Positions 27,261 to 38,481 of a stretch of DNA of 64,000 bases are shown here, in pieces; position 1 is the stretch's first letter; each line of letters opens with the position of its first letter. Origin of the DNA: Branchiibius hedensis (GTDB lineage: Bacteria > Actinomycetota > Actinomycetes > Actinomycetales > Dermatophilaceae); assembly GCF_900108585.1 (NCBI RefSeq), contig NZ_UESZ01000001.1:3720001-3784000 (forward strand), read 5' to 3'. The position numbers were made by a program, and so were the translations under genes. Below the pieces are notes generated by a model. The model made no database searches and was not told the origin of the DNA. It saw only the letters and a program-made list of their open reading frames with translations.

Positions 27261-28095
27261 GACGTTCCTTTCCTGCAGGGGTGGGGTGATGCGAGTGTCC
27301 GTGGCCATGCCCGTGGGTGTGGGTGTGGCCATGACCGGGTGCGGTGTCGCCGTGGGAGTGCGCGTAGCCGTGGTCGTGGTCGGCGTTCAGTGCGGAATCG
27401 ATGCCGTCCGTGCCGTGCTGCCAGTCGTGACGGGCGCTCGCGACACGTTCGGTGATGATCCGCCGGGCGGCAGCATCCCCGATCAGCGGCCCGCACCACG
27501 ACATCGCGTGTGCGGGTGTACCCGGCGGCAGATCGAGGTCGGTCTGGAAACCGGCCGGCACCACGCCGCTGGCACCGAAACCCAGCCGGCGCAGGCGCTC
27601 TGCCGTCGCGGCAAGGCTGGGGGTGCCGGTGCCCAGCGCGACGGCGATCTCCGGGGTTGTGGACTCGGCTCCGACCAAGTAGGCGCAGCGGTGCAACTCG
27701 GCGTTGTTGAAACTGTCGCTGGACCGCGCGGCGATCACCAACGCGGACCCCGGCGCACGACGTTGCAGACGGATCGCCGCGCTGCGCAGATGAGCGATGA
27801 GATGGTCTGTCGTGCCGAACGGTGCCGTCAGCCGGAGCGGGCCGCCGCGACGGTCGCGGATCCAGGCCAGCGTCTTGGCGGTATCGGCGACCAGGACGGG
27901 GTCGCGTCCGAAGGTCATCGGCACGACGGTCACGGATTCGCCTGCGCTCAGGGCGGTTTCGACGGCGCTGGCCAAGGGTCGACCGGTCGTGGTCGCAGTC
28001 CACGTTGGCTCGGACCGGGTCAACCGGTCCAGCGCTGCGCCGTCGTCGCTCTCGTGCCCTCCGACGAGGACGACGCGTTCGGCGGAGACGGTCAC
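27235..28095 (-). CDS. CbiX/sirohydrochlorin-chelatase-like protein with His-rich C-terminal tail
   Basis: 286 aa from a GTG at 28095, 1 bp after the ureA stop. The body has the alpha/beta pattern of the CbiX/SirB chelatase superfamily ([13 protein letters not shown] with one candidate metal His; [15 protein letters not shown]; a second half starting [12 protein letters not shown]). Not all canonical chelatase histidines are seen. The last 50 residues carry roughly 13 His in alternation with Gly/Thr/Ser ([17 protein letters not shown]), as in nickel chaperones such as UreE, HypB and SlyD. It lies inside the urease operon, which has no ureE. I infer a nickel-handling role; tetrapyrrole chelation is the alternative, but no such pathway genes are nearby. 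Confidence 0.8.
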   Translation of the reverse strand: MTVSAERVVLVGGHESDDGAALDRLTRSEPTWTATTTGRPLASAVETALSAGESVTVVPMTFGRDPVLVADTAKTLAWIRDRRGGPLRLTAPFGTTDHLIAHLRSAAIRLQRRAPGSALVIAARSSDSFNNAELHRCAYLVGAESTTPEIAVALGTGTPSLAATAERLRRLGFGASGVVPAGFQTDLDLPPGTPAHAMSWCGPLIGDAAARRIITERVASARHDWQHGTDGIDSALNADHDHGYAHSHGDTAPGHGHTHTHGHGHGHSHHPTPAGKERHGLPQTAV

Positions 28096-28096
28096 G

Positions 28097-28402
28097 TCAG
28101 CCGGCGACGGGGTCGTGACAGGAAACCAGTTTGGTGCCGTCGGGGAAGGTGGCCTCGATCTGCAACAAGGTGATCCGCTCGCGAACCCCGTCCATGCACT
28201 GGTCGGCGGAGACGACGGTCTTGCCCAGCTCCATGCACTGCGCGACGGTCTTGCCATCCCGGGCCGCTTCCAACACTGCCTCGGAGATCAACGCTTGCGC
28301 CTCGCTGATGTTCAGCTTGGTGCCGCGATCACGGCGACGCCGGGCGAGTTCAGCGACCTGGTAGATGTACAGCTTGTCGATTTCGCGTGGGCTGAGATCC
28401 AT
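28097..28402 (-). CDS. ureA: Urease subunit gamma
   Basis: 101 aa: [23 protein letters not shown]..., the canonical UreA length, with the C-terminal [15 protein letters not shown] block. The ATG is preceded by GGGGAGCAGCA. First gene of the urease block proper, 106 bp after the amt stop. That gap contains a small CGGGC-N3-GCCCG hairpin (28493-28505), so ureA may have its own promoter as well as read-through from the transporters. Confidence 0.96.
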   Translation of the reverse strand: MDLSPREIDKLYIYQVAELARRRRDRGTKLNISEAQALISEAVLEAARDGKTVAQCMELGKTVVSADQCMDGVRERITLLQIEATFPDGTKLVSCHDPVAG

Positions 28403-28508
28403 TGCTGCTCCCCGTCGTGGGTGGTTGTGTTCCGCCTTGTGCGGTCGGGTTGAGAGTGACTGTAGCGCCGATGAGTTGCGCGCGATATGGATCGGGCAAC
28501 GCCCGTTC

Positions 28509-29801
28509 CTACCGTTGTCGGTCGCTGGCGGGCACGGGTGCGGTGTCGTCGTGGTAGGCGGTCATCGCTTGCTGGACAGCGTCGAGGTGATCCTCGTCGT
28601 CGGCGTCCACCCGCAGACCGATCGTCTTCTGGATGGCCATGGCGATCAACCAGGTGGCAACGAACGAAAAGGCAATGACCGCAACCAGAGCCAGCAACTG
28701 CTTGCCCAGCAGGCTGAGGCCGCCGCCGAAGAACAGGCCGTCGGCGCCGATCGCGTTGATCGCCTTCTCACCGAAGAACCCCACCATGATGGTGCCAAGG
28801 ATGCCGCCCACGAAGTGAACGGCGATGACGTCCAGGGCATCGTCGTACTTGAAGATCTTCTTCAGCTGCAACGCGAGGTGGCAGATCAATCCGGCGAGCG
28901 CACCGATCGCGACAGCCGAGAAGGTGCTGACGTAACCGGCGGCAGGGGTGACCGTTGCCAACCCGGCGATGGCGCCGGTGACTCCGCCGAGGACGGTCGC
29001 GTGCCCATCACTCGAGCGCTCGATCAACAGCCAGACCAACATCGCCGCGGCGGCCGCCACCTGTGAATTGATCAGGGCCTGCGCCGCGATGCCGTCAGCG
29101 CGCAGACCGTCTCCGGCGTTGAAGCCGAACCAGCCGAACCACAGGATGCCAGCGCCCAGCACGACCATCGGAATGGAGTGCGGCAGCGCGGCCCGATCCG
29201 GCCAGACGCGGCGCCGGCCGAGTACCACCAGCAGCGCCAGGGCAGCGGCACCAGCGGCCGCGTGCACGACCATTCCGCCCGCCCAGTCCTGCGCGCCGAG
29301 CTTGGTCAACCAGCCGGTGGGGGCCCACAGCCAGTGCGCGATCGGTGGGTAGACCAGGATCGACCACAAGACCAGGAAGACGGCCCAGCCGAGCGCCTTG
29401 AGCCGGTTGGCGACCGCCCCCGTGGCCAGCGCGGGAGTGATGATCGCGAACATCATCTGGTAGGCGACGAAGGCCAGTGTGGGTACGGCGATACCCGGCA
29501 CGACGACGTGCAGGTTGGGTGCCGGCGCTTGGTCGAGGTTGCGCAGTCCGAAGAGACCGAGATCGGAGATGATGCCCTTGCCGGTGTCGTTGCCGAAGGC
29601 CAGGCTGTAGCCGATCACGACCCAGGTGAGACTGATCAGAGCCAGCGGGATCACGTTCTGCTGCAACATCACCAGCGTGTTGCGGGTGCCCATCATCCCC
29701 GCGTAGAACAGCGCCAGACCCGGCACCATGAACAACACCAGAGCGGTGCAGATCATCAGCCACGCGGTGTCGCCGCTGTTGACGGCCGCCACCGCGGTCA
29801 T
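28509..29801 (-). CDS. amtB: Ammonium transporter (Amt/MEP/Rh family)
   Basis: 430 aa with about eleven hydrophobic helices. Amt blocks include [26 protein letters not shown], the pore histidine regions ([27 protein letters not shown]) and [10 protein letters not shown]. It conducts ammonium or ammonia across the membrane. No glnK follows, unlike many amt operons. It overlaps the urea transporter stop by 4 bp, so the uptake pair is co-translated ahead of urease. Confidence 0.95.
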   Translation of the reverse strand: MTAVAAVNSGDTAWLMICTALVLFMVPGLALFYAGMMGTRNTLVMLQQNVIPLALISLTWVVIGYSLAFGNDTGKGIISDLGLFGLRNLDQAPAPNLHVVVPGIAVPTLAFVAYQMMFAIITPALATGAVANRLKALGWAVFLVLWSILVYPPIAHWLWAPTGWLTKLGAQDWAGGMVVHAAAGAAALALLVVLGRRRVWPDRAALPHSIPMVVLGAGILWFGWFGFNAGDGLRADGIAAQALINSQVAAAAAMLVWLLIERSSDGHATVLGGVTGAIAGLATVTPAAGYVSTFSAVAIGALAGLICHLALQLKKIFKYDDALDVIAVHFVGGILGTIMVGFFGEKAINAIGADGLFFGGGLSLLGKQLLALVAVIAFSFVATWLIAMAIQKTIGLRVDADDEDHLDAVQQAMTAYHDDTAPVPASDRQR

Positions 29802-30841
29802 GAGGACGCCCCACTGGTGGTCTTGGTGGACACGGCATCATGGGCGATCGGTGCGTGCGGGATGGGCATGAACTTCTCCTTCGGCAGTAGGAAGAGCCAG
29901 GTGGCGAAGACGAACGGGGCAGTGAAGGTCGGGATACCGACCGGGGAGAGCGCTGCGTTGAGTGCGCCCTGGATGATCACGGTGAAGATGGTGCCGAGGA
30001 CGGTGAACGCCAGCACCCGCCAGCCCGGGGTGTAGAAAATGCTGCCTAAGGCGATGGCGGTCAGGACTGCGCTGAATCCGTACAGCCCGTTGCTGATTCC
30101 CGAGCCCGAGGCGCCGAGAACGAGGGCGGTCGCGATGGCCAGAGCCGAGCCCAGCAGTGCGAACGCTGCGCTCCATCGGGAACTGACCGCCAGGGCGATC
30201 ACGAAGATGACACCGGTCACGACGTTGTTGATCAGGAAGACCTGTGCGACGTTGCGGAACAGGGTCTCGGCCAGCATCGAGGCAGACACCGCGACGTGTG
30301 CCGCGTTGTTGTCGATGGCCACGGGAAATCCGGTGGGGCCGAGCGCGACCGGTTTGATGTGATTGAACGACCACGCGCCGAGCACCAGGAACCACGTGGT
30401 CAACACGAACGGGAAGGTGAGCGCGGGAACGCCCCACGTCGCCCCGATGTTCGCGATGGCCATCATGACGACCGTGGACACGGCCGCTCCCACGATCAGG
30501 TAGACCCACATGTAGGAGTTGGTGCCCAGGAACGTCGGCACCGCCGCCCCGACCAGGATGCCGTTGAAGCCGTAGAGGCCCTGCCGCACGGCCGTTTGGT
30601 CGACAGCAAGCAGCTTGGCGGTGATGGTGGCAATGAGAAGGGCAACCACCGAGCCGACCGCGACCTCCCACTGATCAGCTGCGAGCGCGCCCCAGGTGAT
30701 GCCGACCAGGAACAACAGCCCGGTGACGGGGTTGTCCTGGAACATCACCTGGCCTGCTCCGCGCAGCAGCGTGTCGACGAAGCCGATCCCGCCGTTGTCC
30801 TTGGCCAGGCGGTCCCAATCCTGAGCGACGGTCAGCGCCAT
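29798..30841 (-). CDS. Urea transporter (UT/Yut family)
   Basis: 347 aa from ATG 30841, with GGGAGG upstream. The longer frame to 31198 has no coding character. About ten membrane helices form two related halves, each with an LYGFN/LYGFS motif ([37 protein letters not shown]) typical of UT-type urea channels. It supplies urea to the downstream urease. It is the first gene of the nitrogen operon and diverges from the Nudix gene with 147 bp between. Confidence 0.9.
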   Translation of the reverse strand: MALTVAQDWDRLAKDNGGIGFVDTLLRGAGQVMFQDNPVTGLLFLVGITWGALAADQWEVAVGSVVALLIATITAKLLAVDQTAVRQGLYGFNGILVGAAVPTFLGTNSYMWVYLIVGAAVSTVVMMAIANIGATWGVPALTFPFVLTTWFLVLGAWSFNHIKPVALGPTGFPVAIDNNAAHVAVSASMLAETLFRNVAQVFLINNVVTGVIFVIALAVSSRWSAAFALLGSALAIATALVLGASGSGISNGLYGFSAVLTAIALGSIFYTPGWRVLAFTVLGTIFTVIIQGALNAALSPVGIPTFTAPFVFATWLFLLPKEKFMPIPHAPIAHDAVSTKTTSGASS

Positions 30842-30988
30842 CACACCACCTCCCTGCGGTTGTGCGGCGCCGTCCGACGGTCGCCCTGTGGTGATAGTGG
30901 CAGGGGAGTGCACCGGGCGTCCATGACCGTTCGCCCGCGTGTCATCGCGCGTCGGCGCGTTTCCTACACTCGGCCCGGAGGCAAGACG

Positions 30989-31645
30989 ATGACCGAACAC
31001 CCAACTGCCGATGAGGCGATCCCCGGTTGGCTCAACCGCTTGGCCGCGACCGCTCATGAGGTGGGTACGCCGTGGCAGGAGCCGGTCAACGATCGCGCCC
31101 GCCGCTCGGCGGTGCTGATGCTCTTCGGCCCCGGCGAACGCGGCAGCGACATCGTGCTGACCCAGCGCTCCGACACCTTGCGCAATCATGCGGGACAAGT
31201 GGCGCTACCCGGCGGAACCATCGACCCGACGGACGCCGACGCAACGGCGGCGGCATTGCGGGAGGCACATGAAGAGGTCGGCCTCGAGCCGTCGACGGTG
31301 GACGTGCTGGCCAGCATTGATCCGATCCCGTTGAGTGTCACCGGTTTTGCCGTACAACCGGTGCTGTCCTGGTGGCGCTCGCCGCACCCGATCGGCGTAC
31401 TCGATCCCGCAGAAGTGGCCCGGGTAGGACGGGTGGCCGTCGACGATCTGACCGACCCCGTCAACCGGTTCATGTCCGTGCACCCCACCCGAGGGTTCGC
31501 GGCACCGGCCTTCGAGGTCGACGGGTTCTACATCTGGGGTTTCACCGCGATCCTGCTGGACACGGTGCTCGACGCGGCCGGCCTGACCCGGCCCTGGGAC
31601 CGGGAAGACCGTCGGATAGTCCCGGAGAGGTTCTGGACCCGCTAG
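30989..31645 (+). CDS. Nudix hydrolase, CoA pyrophosphatase (NudL) type
   Basis: 218 aa from ATG 30989 with GGAGG 7 bp upstream. The UPF0035-type block [18 protein letters not shown] precedes a contiguous Nudix box, [25 protein letters not shown]. This is the CoA pyrophosphatase arrangement, cleaving CoA or acyl-CoA to phosphopantetheine derivatives. It holds the place of mycobacterial Rv3672c, on the far side of the urease insertion from nth. Confidence 0.9.
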   Translation: MTEHPTADEAIPGWLNRLAATAHEVGTPWQEPVNDRARRSAVLMLFGPGERGSDIVLTQRSDTLRNHAGQVALPGGTIDPTDADATAAALREAHEEVGLEPSTVDVLASIDPIPLSVTGFAVQPVLSWWRSPHPIGVLDPAEVARVGRVAVDDLTDPVNRFMSVHPTRGFAAPAFEVDGFYIWGFTAILLDTVLDAAGLTRPWDREDRRIVPERFWTR

Positions 31646-31655
31646 ACCCTGCTTG

Positions 31656-32054
31656 CTAGTTGTTGCTGGGTTTGGCCGCGACCTTCAGGTCGGCGACCGT
31701 TTCCTGCGCGTTGGCGATGGTCTTGACCGGTTTGCCCTGGATGCGCTTGAGATTCTTGATGCCGATCAACGCGGTGATGCCGGCGACGATGAACAAAACC
31801 AGCGCGATGATGAGGATGCTGAGCCAACTCGGCAGCCCGGCGGCGTGGATCCCGGACGCAGCAGCCGACAGCAGGAAACCCAAGCCGTAGAGCGCAGCAC
31901 CGGCCGCGACGACCAGGAACACCGTGCCCTTGCCGCCCTTGGTGACGTCGGCCTTGATCTCCAGCTTGGCCAGGGCGATCTCGTTGTGGACGATCGAGGA
32001 CAGGTCGGTGGTCACGTCGGACACCATCTGCCCGATCGAGCGCTGGTCGGCCAT
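31656..32054 (-). CDS. Holin-like/DUF1469-type membrane protein
   Basis: 132 aa from ATG 32054 (AGGAGG 6 bp upstream; ATG 32060 overlaps that site). A hydrophilic amphipathic N terminus (SIGQMVSDVTTDLSSIVHNEIALAKLEI) is followed by two hydrophobic helices and a soluble tail. This is the actinobacterial phage-holin-superfamily III pattern. Despite the name, such proteins are chromosomal housekeeping genes in actinobacteria. Function unknown. It converges with the Nudix gene. Confidence 0.82.
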   Translation of the reverse strand: MADQRSIGQMVSDVTTDLSSIVHNEIALAKLEIKADVTKGGKGTVFLVVAAGAALYGLGFLLSAAASGIHAAGLPSWLSILIIALVLFIVAGITALIGIKNLKRIQGKPVKTIANAQETVADLKVAAKPSNN

Positions 32055-32171
32055 TCTCATCCTCCTGCAAAGACGTTGACTGTTGCTGCCGGGACCTCGG
32101 CAGTCCCCGGCTCGTGCTCACTGTATCGGGGGCGGCACCGCGAACGGCTCAGTCGGCGGTCCTTGGGCAGT

Positions 32172-33386
32172 TCACGGTGCGGCGCGTCGGCGGCTGCGCT
32201 GCCCGAGCACCAGGGCGGCCGAGCCGGCCGACAGGAGTGATCCGATCAGGATGGCGACCTTCACGTGGTCGTCCTCCTCGGTGCCCGGGCCGAATGCCAA
32301 CTCGCCGATCAACAGCGACACCGTGAACCCGACGCCCGCCAGCAGACCCAGCCCGACGATGTCCAGCCAGTGGATGTCGTCGTCCAGTTCGGCCCTGGTG
32401 AAGCGGGCCATCGCGAAGGTGCTGAGGGTGATGCCGAGAACCTTGCCGAGAACCAGACCGACGATGACGCCGATTGTCACCGGGTCCCTCAGCGCTTCGG
32501 CGAGGCCGCCGCCGACGACGGTCACCCCGGCGGCGAAGAAGGCAAAGATCGGAACGCACAGGCCGGCCGAGATCGGCCGTATCCGGTGATCGATGGCGTG
32601 TACGCGTGAGGCCGGCAGCGACAGTCCCAGCAGTACGCCGGCAATCGTGGCGTGAACGCCGCTGGCGTGCATGCAGATCCACGCCGCGACGGCCAGCGGG
32701 ATCAGCACCCACCACCACAGACGTCCTGAGTTGGCCAGGTAGGCGAACACCGCGATCAATGCAAGGCTGGCCGCCAACAGGCCGACGTTGATTCCGGCGG
32801 AGAAGAAGATGGCGATCACCACGATGGCGATGAGGTCGTCAACCACGGCCAGGGTCAGCAAGAAGGTGCGAAGGCCGTCCGGCAGAGCACTGCCCACCAC
32901 CGCGAGGACGGCGAGCGCGAAGGCGATGTCGGTGGCGATGGGCACCGCCCAGCCCAGGGGTACGCCGTGCGGGGAGGCCCACTGGACGGCCAGATAGAGC
33001 AGAGCGGGCACGATCATGCCGCAGACAGCGGCCACGATCGGGACGGCCGCCTTGCTCGGATCGCGCAGCGACCCGTGGACGATCTCGTGTTTGAGTTCGA
33101 GGCCGACCACGAAGAAGAAGACGGCCAGCAGCCCGTCGGCCGCCCACGTCGCCAGGTCCAGATGGAGGTGCAGGGACGCCGGGCCGATCTGGGTGCTCGA
33201 GAGGCTTTCGTACGCCGACCGCCAGGGTGAGTTGGCCCAGATCAGGGCCGCTGCCGTTGCCACGAGCAGCAGCAGGCCACCGGTGGTCTCCTGGCGCAGC
33301 AGGTCGGTCAGGCGCAGATTCTCCTCCGGGTCGTCGCTGCGGGAGAACAACCGGCGCAGGACCCCGGGGCCGCTGTCAGTCGACAT
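32172..33386 (-). CDS. nhaA: Na+/H+ antiporter NhaA
   Basis: 404 aa from ATG 33386. About twelve helices. The NhaA transport-site region reads LAVVDDLIAIVVIA (Asp-Asp pair), preceded by AVPIATDIAFALAVLAVVG. It exchanges Na+ or Li+ for protons and supports salt and pH homeostasis. The start lies within the end of the tetR-type gene (11-bp overlap), so the regulator and transporter are co-transcribed. Confidence 0.95.
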   Translation of the reverse strand: MSTDSGPGVLRRLFSRSDDPEENLRLTDLLRQETTGGLLLLVATAAALIWANSPWRSAYESLSSTQIGPASLHLHLDLATWAADGLLAVFFFVVGLELKHEIVHGSLRDPSKAAVPIVAAVCGMIVPALLYLAVQWASPHGVPLGWAVPIATDIAFALAVLAVVGSALPDGLRTFLLTLAVVDDLIAIVVIAIFFSAGINVGLLAASLALIAVFAYLANSGRLWWWVLIPLAVAAWICMHASGVHATIAGVLLGLSLPASRVHAIDHRIRPISAGLCVPIFAFFAAGVTVVGGGLAEALRDPVTIGVIVGLVLGKVLGITLSTFAMARFTRAELDDDIHWLDIVGLGLLAGVGFTVSLLIGELAFGPGTEEDDHVKVAILIGSLLSAGSAALVLGQRSRRRAAP

Positions 33387-34083
33387 CGGGAAATCCCACG
33401 AGAAGGGCGGCGCCGCGGAAGGCGTAGGCAAGGGCGTCGTCAGCCGGATCGAAGGTATTGGCCAGTTGCCCGAAGAGTTCGAAGGAGATGGCGCCGTTGA
33501 TCATGGCCCAGGCCATCACGCAGCGCAGGACCGCGTCGTCGGGGAGGTCGGTGACCAGGGCCTCTCGCACCAGCGCGGACTGATGGGACAGGCGCCGGGA
33601 GATGGGCATCGGGCGAAGCGGTGGGAGCAGTCCCTCACCGTGGTGCTGCTCGGTCGTCAAAGACACCAGAACGGAGGCGACCCGGACGCCTGGTTGCACG
33701 GTGTCGCGCGGCGCTTGGTAACCGGGCACCGGGGAACCGAAGATCAGCGCCCAGTCGTGCGGATGGTCACGCCCCCAATTGCGGGCGGCGTTCGCGGCGC
33801 GGATGAACCGGCGACCGGGCGCGCCGCGGCCAGCAGCCGCCTGCTCCACCTGCTCACCCAACTGGTTGTACGAGTCGATGATCAAGGCCGTCAGCAACTC
33901 GTCACGGGTGGCCACGTAGCGGTAGATCCCCGAAGAGACCATTCCCAGGTCACGAGCGATGGCCCGCACCGAGAGGTCTGCGGCGCCGCGCTCGGCCAGT
34001 TGCTCGCGACCGAGGGCCAGGATCTGCGCCATGGTCTCGGCTCGGGCCCTAGCAGCCCGCACTCCCTGCGTCATGGCAGCCAT
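33376..34083 (-). CDS. TetR/AcrR-family transcriptional regulator
   Basis: 235 aa from ATG 34083 (34074 is equally possible; neither has a clear SD, so a leaderless mRNA is conceivable). The N-terminal TetR HTH reads DLSVRAIARDLGMVSSGIYRYVATRDELL. The C-terminal ligand domain is of the WHG/TetR_C_13 kind. It is upstream of and overlapping nhaA, and divergent from a deazaflavin-type enzyme gene. Two matching palindromes between the divergent starts are the likely operators, so it probably controls both directions. Confidence 0.9.
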   Translation of the reverse strand: MAAMTQGVRAARARAETMAQILALGREQLAERGAADLSVRAIARDLGMVSSGIYRYVATRDELLTALIIDSYNQLGEQVEQAAAGRGAPGRRFIRAANAARNWGRDHPHDWALIFGSPVPGYQAPRDTVQPGVRVASVLVSLTTEQHHGEGLLPPLRPMPISRRLSHQSALVREALVTDLPDDAVLRCVMAWAMINGAISFELFGQLANTFDPADDALAYAFRGAALLVGFPDVD

Positions 34084-34114
34084 TGTCGCAAATTCGTGAT
34101 CACTGGTCACAAAT

Positions 34115-34183
34115 GTGAGCACTGCTCTTGAATTACGGCCGCACGCGGGTCATGCTGATGTAGAAATAGAGAGCGCTGCTCAC
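34115..34183. promoter_or_regulatory. Paired palindromic operators for the TetR regulator
   Basis: GAGCACTGCTC (34117-34127) and GAGCGCTGCTC (34171-34181) are near-identical 11-bp palindromes. The first is extended leftwards as GTGAGC and the second rightwards as GCTCAC, giving a combined form GTGAGC-R-CTGCTCAC. Centres are 54 bp apart, one near each divergent start (TetR at 34083, enzyme at 34200). Confidence 0.65.
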
Positions 34184-34199
34184 AAAGCGAGAGGGAGCC

Positions 34200-34629
34200 A
34201 TGGCAACGACGGTGATCGAACAGAACGGTGTCGAGCGGTTGTTCAACCGATTGATGAACTGGATGGCCAAACACGGCGTCGGCCCGATGGGTATGCAGCA
34301 GTTGATCGTTCGCGGTCGCGCCAGTGGCAAGGAGCGGACCGCGGCCGTGAACCCGCTACCCCTGGACGGTTCGCTCTACCTGGTGGCGGCCCGCGGGGAG
34401 ACGCAGTGGGTGCGCAACGCACGGGTGGCCCGCACGGTGGTGCTGCGCAAGCGAAGCCGGCGATCGGCGTACGTCATCGAGCAGGTCCACGGCGACGAGG
34501 CGGTGCCGGTGCTGCGGGCGTATCTGAAGAAGTGGGGTTTCGAGGTGAAGTCGTTCTTCGATGGGGTCGGACCAGCTGCCTCGGCCGCCGACCTGGCGGC
34601 GGCGGCCGAGGTGCATCCGGTCTTCCGGC

Positions 34630-34658
<29 letters not shown>
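34200..34658 (+). CDS. Nitroreductase family deazaflavin-dependent oxidoreductase (DDN-like)
   Basis: 152 aa. Split-beta-barrel flavin/deazaflavin fold: a hydrophobic N-terminal helix, then [49 protein letters not shown], which matches the mycobacterial Ddn/FDOR-A layout (the G-x-x-S-G-x-x-R motif and WVRN). The family uses F420H2 for quinone or nitro reduction. The gene is divergent from the tetR-type gene with shared operators. The 3' end overlaps the acs stop by 29 bp on the opposite strand. Confidence 0.85.
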
Positions 34659-36600
<1,942 letters not shown>

Positions 36601-36654
36601 GATGGCCTCTCCCTTGGGGCGTGCGTACGGTGACAGAGTTCCTATTGCACCCAT

Positions 36655-36670
36655 TGTGCCGTTGCACACA
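36655..36670. promoter_or_regulatory. Crp/GlxR binding site upstream of acs
   Basis: TGTGCCGTTGCACACA, the same TGTG-N8-CACA form and nearly the same half-site as the crp/nth site (TGTGCC in both). It is centred about 62 bp upstream of the acs GTG and 45 bp from the divergent membrane-protein start. Confidence 0.65.
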
Positions 36671-36706
36671 CGTTGCATGTGACCCGGGCAACAGTTGGAG
36701 GACTTC

Positions 36707-37357
36707 GTGGAGGATGGCGCGCGCACGCTGAGCGCTGCCGAGGTGGCCGCGCTCTCCTCGCGACAACGCCGCGAATTGCTGGCGCTGATCCACGTCACCA
36801 ACGCCCGCGATCGCGGCGAGGAAGCGGGGCGGATGTCGCTGCAGGACGTGCTGTCCGCGGACGCTGCGACACTCAGCCGTCGGCGGCGCCGCGCGCTCGT
36901 CGTCACAGTGCTGGCAACTGTCCTGCTGATCCCGTGGACGTTCTACCTCGGTATCCGGTTGCCGGAGGTCCACCTGTCGCGTGGGTGGGACACGACGTGG
37001 GTCGGCTTCGACATCCTGCTGACGATCTTCCTCGGGCTGACCGCGTTCTTTGCGTGGCGGCGGCGGTTCCTGCTGGTCGTGAGTGCCAGCGGGGCGGGAG
37101 CGCTGTTGATCGCGGATGCGTGGTTCGACGTCACCACGGCAGGCCGGAAGGACCAGATGTGGTCGTTGCTGTCGGCGCTGCTGATCGAGTTGCCGCTAGC
37201 GGCCTTCCTGCTGACGATCAGCGTGATGTTCACGCTGCGGGTGGGCCGGGCGGTGCTGGCGCTGCGGCGCGCCGCGATCGAGGCGTTGCCGCCGGCCGAC
37301 AGCGAATTGGGCGTCGTGGTGGACAGTCCCCTGCCGGCGGAAGAGGACGTCAGCTGA
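36707..37357 (+). CDS. Integral membrane protein of unknown function
   Basis: 216 aa. The GTG at 36707 is preferred because GGAGG lies 6 bp upstream; the TTG at 36695 has no SD. A charged N-terminal cytoplasmic region of about 60 residues ending SRRRRRA is followed by four hydrophobic helices ([67 protein letters not shown]). No family motif recognised. Divergent from acs. The 3' end overlaps the Fic-like gene by 8 bp. Confidence 0.8.
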   Translation: MEDGARTLSAAEVAALSSRQRRELLALIHVTNARDRGEEAGRMSLQDVLSADAATLSRRRRRALVVTVLATVLLIPWTFYLGIRLPEVHLSRGWDTTWVGFDILLTIFLGLTAFFAWRRRFLLVVSASGAGALLIADAWFDVTTAGRKDQMWSLLSALLIELPLAAFLLTISVMFTLRVGRAVLALRRAAIEALPPADSELGVVVDSPLPAEEDVS

Positions 37358-38171
37358 GCCGACCGGCGAGGACCGCGTCGCAGATCCGGCTGCCCTCTGC
37401 GGCGGCCGCCACGACCGCGTCCGCGCTGTGGATCAGCCACAGCCGCACTCCCTCGGTGCCCCCTTGTGCGTACGCCGTGAGGGCACCCAGGTAGTCGGCG
37501 CTGCCCTTGGCAGCGTACCCGGCTTCGATGACCGCGACCCCGGTGGGATCCAGGCCGCTGGTGCGCAGATAGCCACGGTGCGCGGCCCGGGCCACCAGGC
37601 CGTTGCCGCGGGTAAACGGCCGGGCCACAGCGATTTCCGCGTGCAAGAGGGCACCGCCAACCGGTGCCGGGATGTTGTCGGCGTCCAGCAGGGCGAGCAC
37701 CGAGCGCAACCGGTCGAGCGCTTCTGCGGCGGGTGGGGCTGCGCCGAGGGTGGCGAACTCCTGGGAGGTCTCACCATCGGCACGCGGCCGACCGAGCTCG
37801 TCGGCGCTGGAGACCGGCTCCGCGGCGGCGATCTGAAGACGGACCAGGTCCTGCAGGAGCACGGCCCCGGTGCTGGCTTCGGTCGCCGCGGTGACCTGCA
37901 CGGCGCCGCGCAGGGTCAACTCCCACGGATCCGGCTGCTGTGGCCAGTCCAAGGCCCCGCGCAACAGGTCGCGCACTGTTTTCTGGTCGACCTCGACCCC
38001 TTCCAGCAGCGCCGTCGCCCGAGCCCCGCGGACCCGGGACTCCGCGGCGGCTTCGGGGATCCGGCGGCGCAGCGCGGCGTGCCATCGCAACTGGGTGCAC
38101 GCTTCCCGCGACCGGTCCGCAGCGTCGCGAACCCCCTCGAGGGACAACAGTGCGTCGAAGACCTCGGACAT
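37350..38171 (-). CDS. Fic-fold protein with replaced catalytic histidine
   Basis: 273 aa from ATG 38171. The helical body ends in a Fic-core-like segment, AVARPFTRGNGLVARAAHRGYL. In active Fic AMP-transferases this reads HPFx[DE]GNGRxxR; here the His is Arg, the acidic position is Arg, and the first Arg of the GNGR is Leu. Standard AMPylation is therefore unlikely; a binding or structural role, or another group transfer, is possible. It sits next to ssd-tad as homologues do in other actinobacteria. Confidence 0.72.
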   Translation of the reverse strand: MSEVFDALLSLEGVRDAADRSREACTQLRWHAALRRRIPEAAAESRVRGARATALLEGVEVDQKTVRDLLRGALDWPQQPDPWELTLRGAVQVTAATEASTGAVLLQDLVRLQIAAAEPVSSADELGRPRADGETSQEFATLGAAPPAAEALDRLRSVLALLDADNIPAPVGGALLHAEIAVARPFTRGNGLVARAAHRGYLRTSGLDPTGVAVIEAGYAAKGSADYLGALTAYAQGGTEGVRLWLIHSADAVVAAAAEGSRICDAVLAGRLS

Positions 38172-38394
38172 GCGCCGAACCCTACTTGGGGTCTGGCTGG
38201 GGGCCGCGGGTCGACGTACGTGCGCCGATCCCTTGTGCTGGGCGGGCGACGGGTGTAGACCAGAGGTGTACTTCCGCAACTGAATCGAGTACCCACGCGA
38301 GGCCAGTCCTTTGATGGACAGTTCGACCCCAGGACACGTCAGGGGCGACGGACACGAAAGAGCACGCCTGGTCGCTCGATGAGGTTACGGACGA

Positions 38395-38419
38395 GGGCGC
38401 CCCACAACGTGGGGCGCCC
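38395..38419 (+). terminator. Orphan terminator hairpin
   Basis: Perfect 10-bp stem GGGCGCCCCA / TGGGGCGCCC with the loop CAACG, followed by GCTTATGTCT. It shares its stem with the gatB/ponA2 terminator at 6375-6398. No annotated gene feeds into it. Confidence 0.7.
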
Positions 38420-38445
38420 GCTTATGTCTCCGGTGAGTCCCAGCC

Positions 38446-38481
38446 TGTGGATGACGTACGCCGAGCCACCAGTTGTCCACA
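38446..38481. promoter_or_regulatory. Inverted pair of DnaA-box-like 9-mers before ssd
   Basis: TGTGGATGA (38446-38454) and TTGTCCACA (38473-38481) face each other, 27 bp start to start. The second matches the GC-rich DnaA-box form exactly and the first has one mismatch. They end 51 bp before ssd, a septum-site gene. Confidence 0.4.

Noticed and set aside
30842-31198. N-terminal extension of the urea transporter
   Set aside because: The added 119 residues overlap the Nudix gene and look non-coding; ATG 30841 has a good SD and begins the helical domain region.
38172-38420. Calling the 6C/B11 RNA upstream of ssd
   Set aside because: Location fits, but the paired C-rich hairpin loops that define 6C are not visible, so only an unnamed small-RNA candidate is reported.
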